This document shows positions 12,161-12,732 of a DNA stretch of 12,732 nucleotides, piece by piece (position 1 is the stretch's first letter; every line of letters begins with the position of its first letter). The stretch lies in the NCBI GenBank assembly GCA_031549325.1, contig JAVBQA010000063.1:1-12732 (forward strand). The letters run 5' to 3'. The stretch comes from JAJDGF01 sp031549325 (GTDB taxonomy: Bacteria > Bacillota > Clostridia > Christensenellales > Aristaeellaceae). The translations under genes and the position numbers were made by a program. The notes beneath the pieces are model-generated. The model was given only the letters and a program-made list of their open reading frames with translations. It was not told where the DNA came from and did no database searches.

Positions 12161-12732
12161 ATGAAGAGCTACAAAGATTTCGACAACTACCTGAAGCAGT
12201 ACCCCACCCCGGACGGCCGCTTCGGCCAGTACGGCGGCGCGTACCTGCCCCCCGAGCTGGAGCAGGCCTTCGCCGAGATCAACGACGCTTACGAAACCAT
12301 CTGCCACAGCGCCCAGTTCATCAACGAGCTTCGGCGCATCCGGCGCGAGTTCCAGGGGCGGCCGACGCCTGTGTACCACTGCGAGCGCTTGAGCGGCAAG
12401 CTGGGCAAATGCCAGATCTACGTGAAGCGCGAGGACCTGAATCACACCGGCGCGCACAAGCTGAACCACTGCATGGGCGAGGGCTTGCTGGCCAAGTATC
12501 TGGGCAAAAAGAAGCTGATCGCGGAGACCGGCGCGGGCCAGCACGGCGTGGCGCTGGCCACGGCTGCCGCCCACTTTGGGCTGGAATGCGACATCTACAT
12601 GGGCGAGGTGGACATCAAAAAGCAGGCGCCAAATGTGACGCGCATGAAGATGCTGGGCGCGAGGGTGATCCCCGTTTCGGAAGGCCTCCAGACGCTTAAG
12701 GAGGCGGTGGACGCGGCTTTTAACGCCTATCT
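12161..12732 (+). CDS. trpB: Tryptophan synthase beta subunit (3' end missing)
   Basis: 190 residues are visible before the window ends; the full protein should be about 390-400. It joins indole and serine into tryptophan in the cytoplasm using pyridoxal phosphate. The PLP lysine is K100 in LNHTGAHKLNH and the catalytic glutamate is E122 in AETGAGQHGVA; QAPNVTRMKMLGA (155-167) and TLKEAV follow as in the family. The HKLNHCMGE form and INELRRIRREFQGRPTPVYHCERL match a TrpB type I recall from Clostridia. The ATG at 12161 is preceded only by a weak SD (GGTGA, 12151-12155), and an in-frame GTG at 12152 would add three residues. The gene is not inside a visible trp operon and stands directly under the tryptophan T-box. 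It may serve tryptophan making with a downstream trpA, or indole salvage; the window cannot decide. Confidence 0.95.
   Translation, partial: MKSYKDFDNYLKQYPTPDGRFGQYGGAYLPPELEQAFAEINDAYETICHSAQFINELRRIRREFQGRPTPVYHCERLSGKLGKCQIYVKREDLNHTGAHKLNHCMGEGLLAKYLGKKKLIAETGAGQHGVALATAAAHFGLECDIYMGEVDIKKQAPNVTRMKMLGARVIPVSEGLQTLKEAVDAAFNAY

Overview
The window looks like a chromosomal segment of a fairly GC-rich member of the Bacillota, most likely class Clostridia. The signs are strong AGGAGG-type ribosome binding sites before most genes, TTGACA/TATAAT promoters with 16-17 base spacing, intrinsic terminators, and a tryptophan T-box leader. No phage, transposase, CRISPR, rRNA or tRNA gene was seen.

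Layout. (1) 1-1273: the 3' part of a flotillin-family gene. (2) 1340-1580: a small basic protein gene with its own strong promoter. Its intrinsic terminator lies inside the reading frame, before the stop codon. With an ArfA-like motif, this suggests a ribosome-rescue factor made from non-stop mRNA, which is the most unusual item here. (3) 1601-2266: a DUF3298/RsiV-like protein. (4) 2266-2667: a non-coding stretch made of palindromes, namely a 160-base MITE-like element that abuts the preceding stop codon, a bidirectional terminator and further hairpins. (5) 9140 down to 2668, minus strand: a sugar operon. Its order is galactose-type ABC transporter mglB-mglA-mglC, an overlooked 48-residue membrane protein coupled to mglC, a mannitol/uronate dehydrogenase, and a TIM-barrel sugar isomerase. 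Stable hairpins sit between mglB and mglA and just before the dehydrogenase, and probably set the relative expression of the parts. (6) 9198-11745, plus strand: a metal-efflux operon of a SmtB/CzrA-type ArsR repressor, a stand-alone HMA metallochaperone and a P1B-2 Zn/Cd ATPase. It has an ArsR-type operator on the start of transcription. (7) 11767-12732: a tryptophan T-box riboswitch (UGG specifier, UGGC acceptor bulge) driving trpB, which runs off the window end.

The sugar and metal operons are divergent and share an AT-rich intergenic region (9001-9264). DUF3298 and the sugar operon converge on the palindrome-rich stretch. Functions were assigned by reading motifs and comparing with remembered family members. 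No database search was possible.
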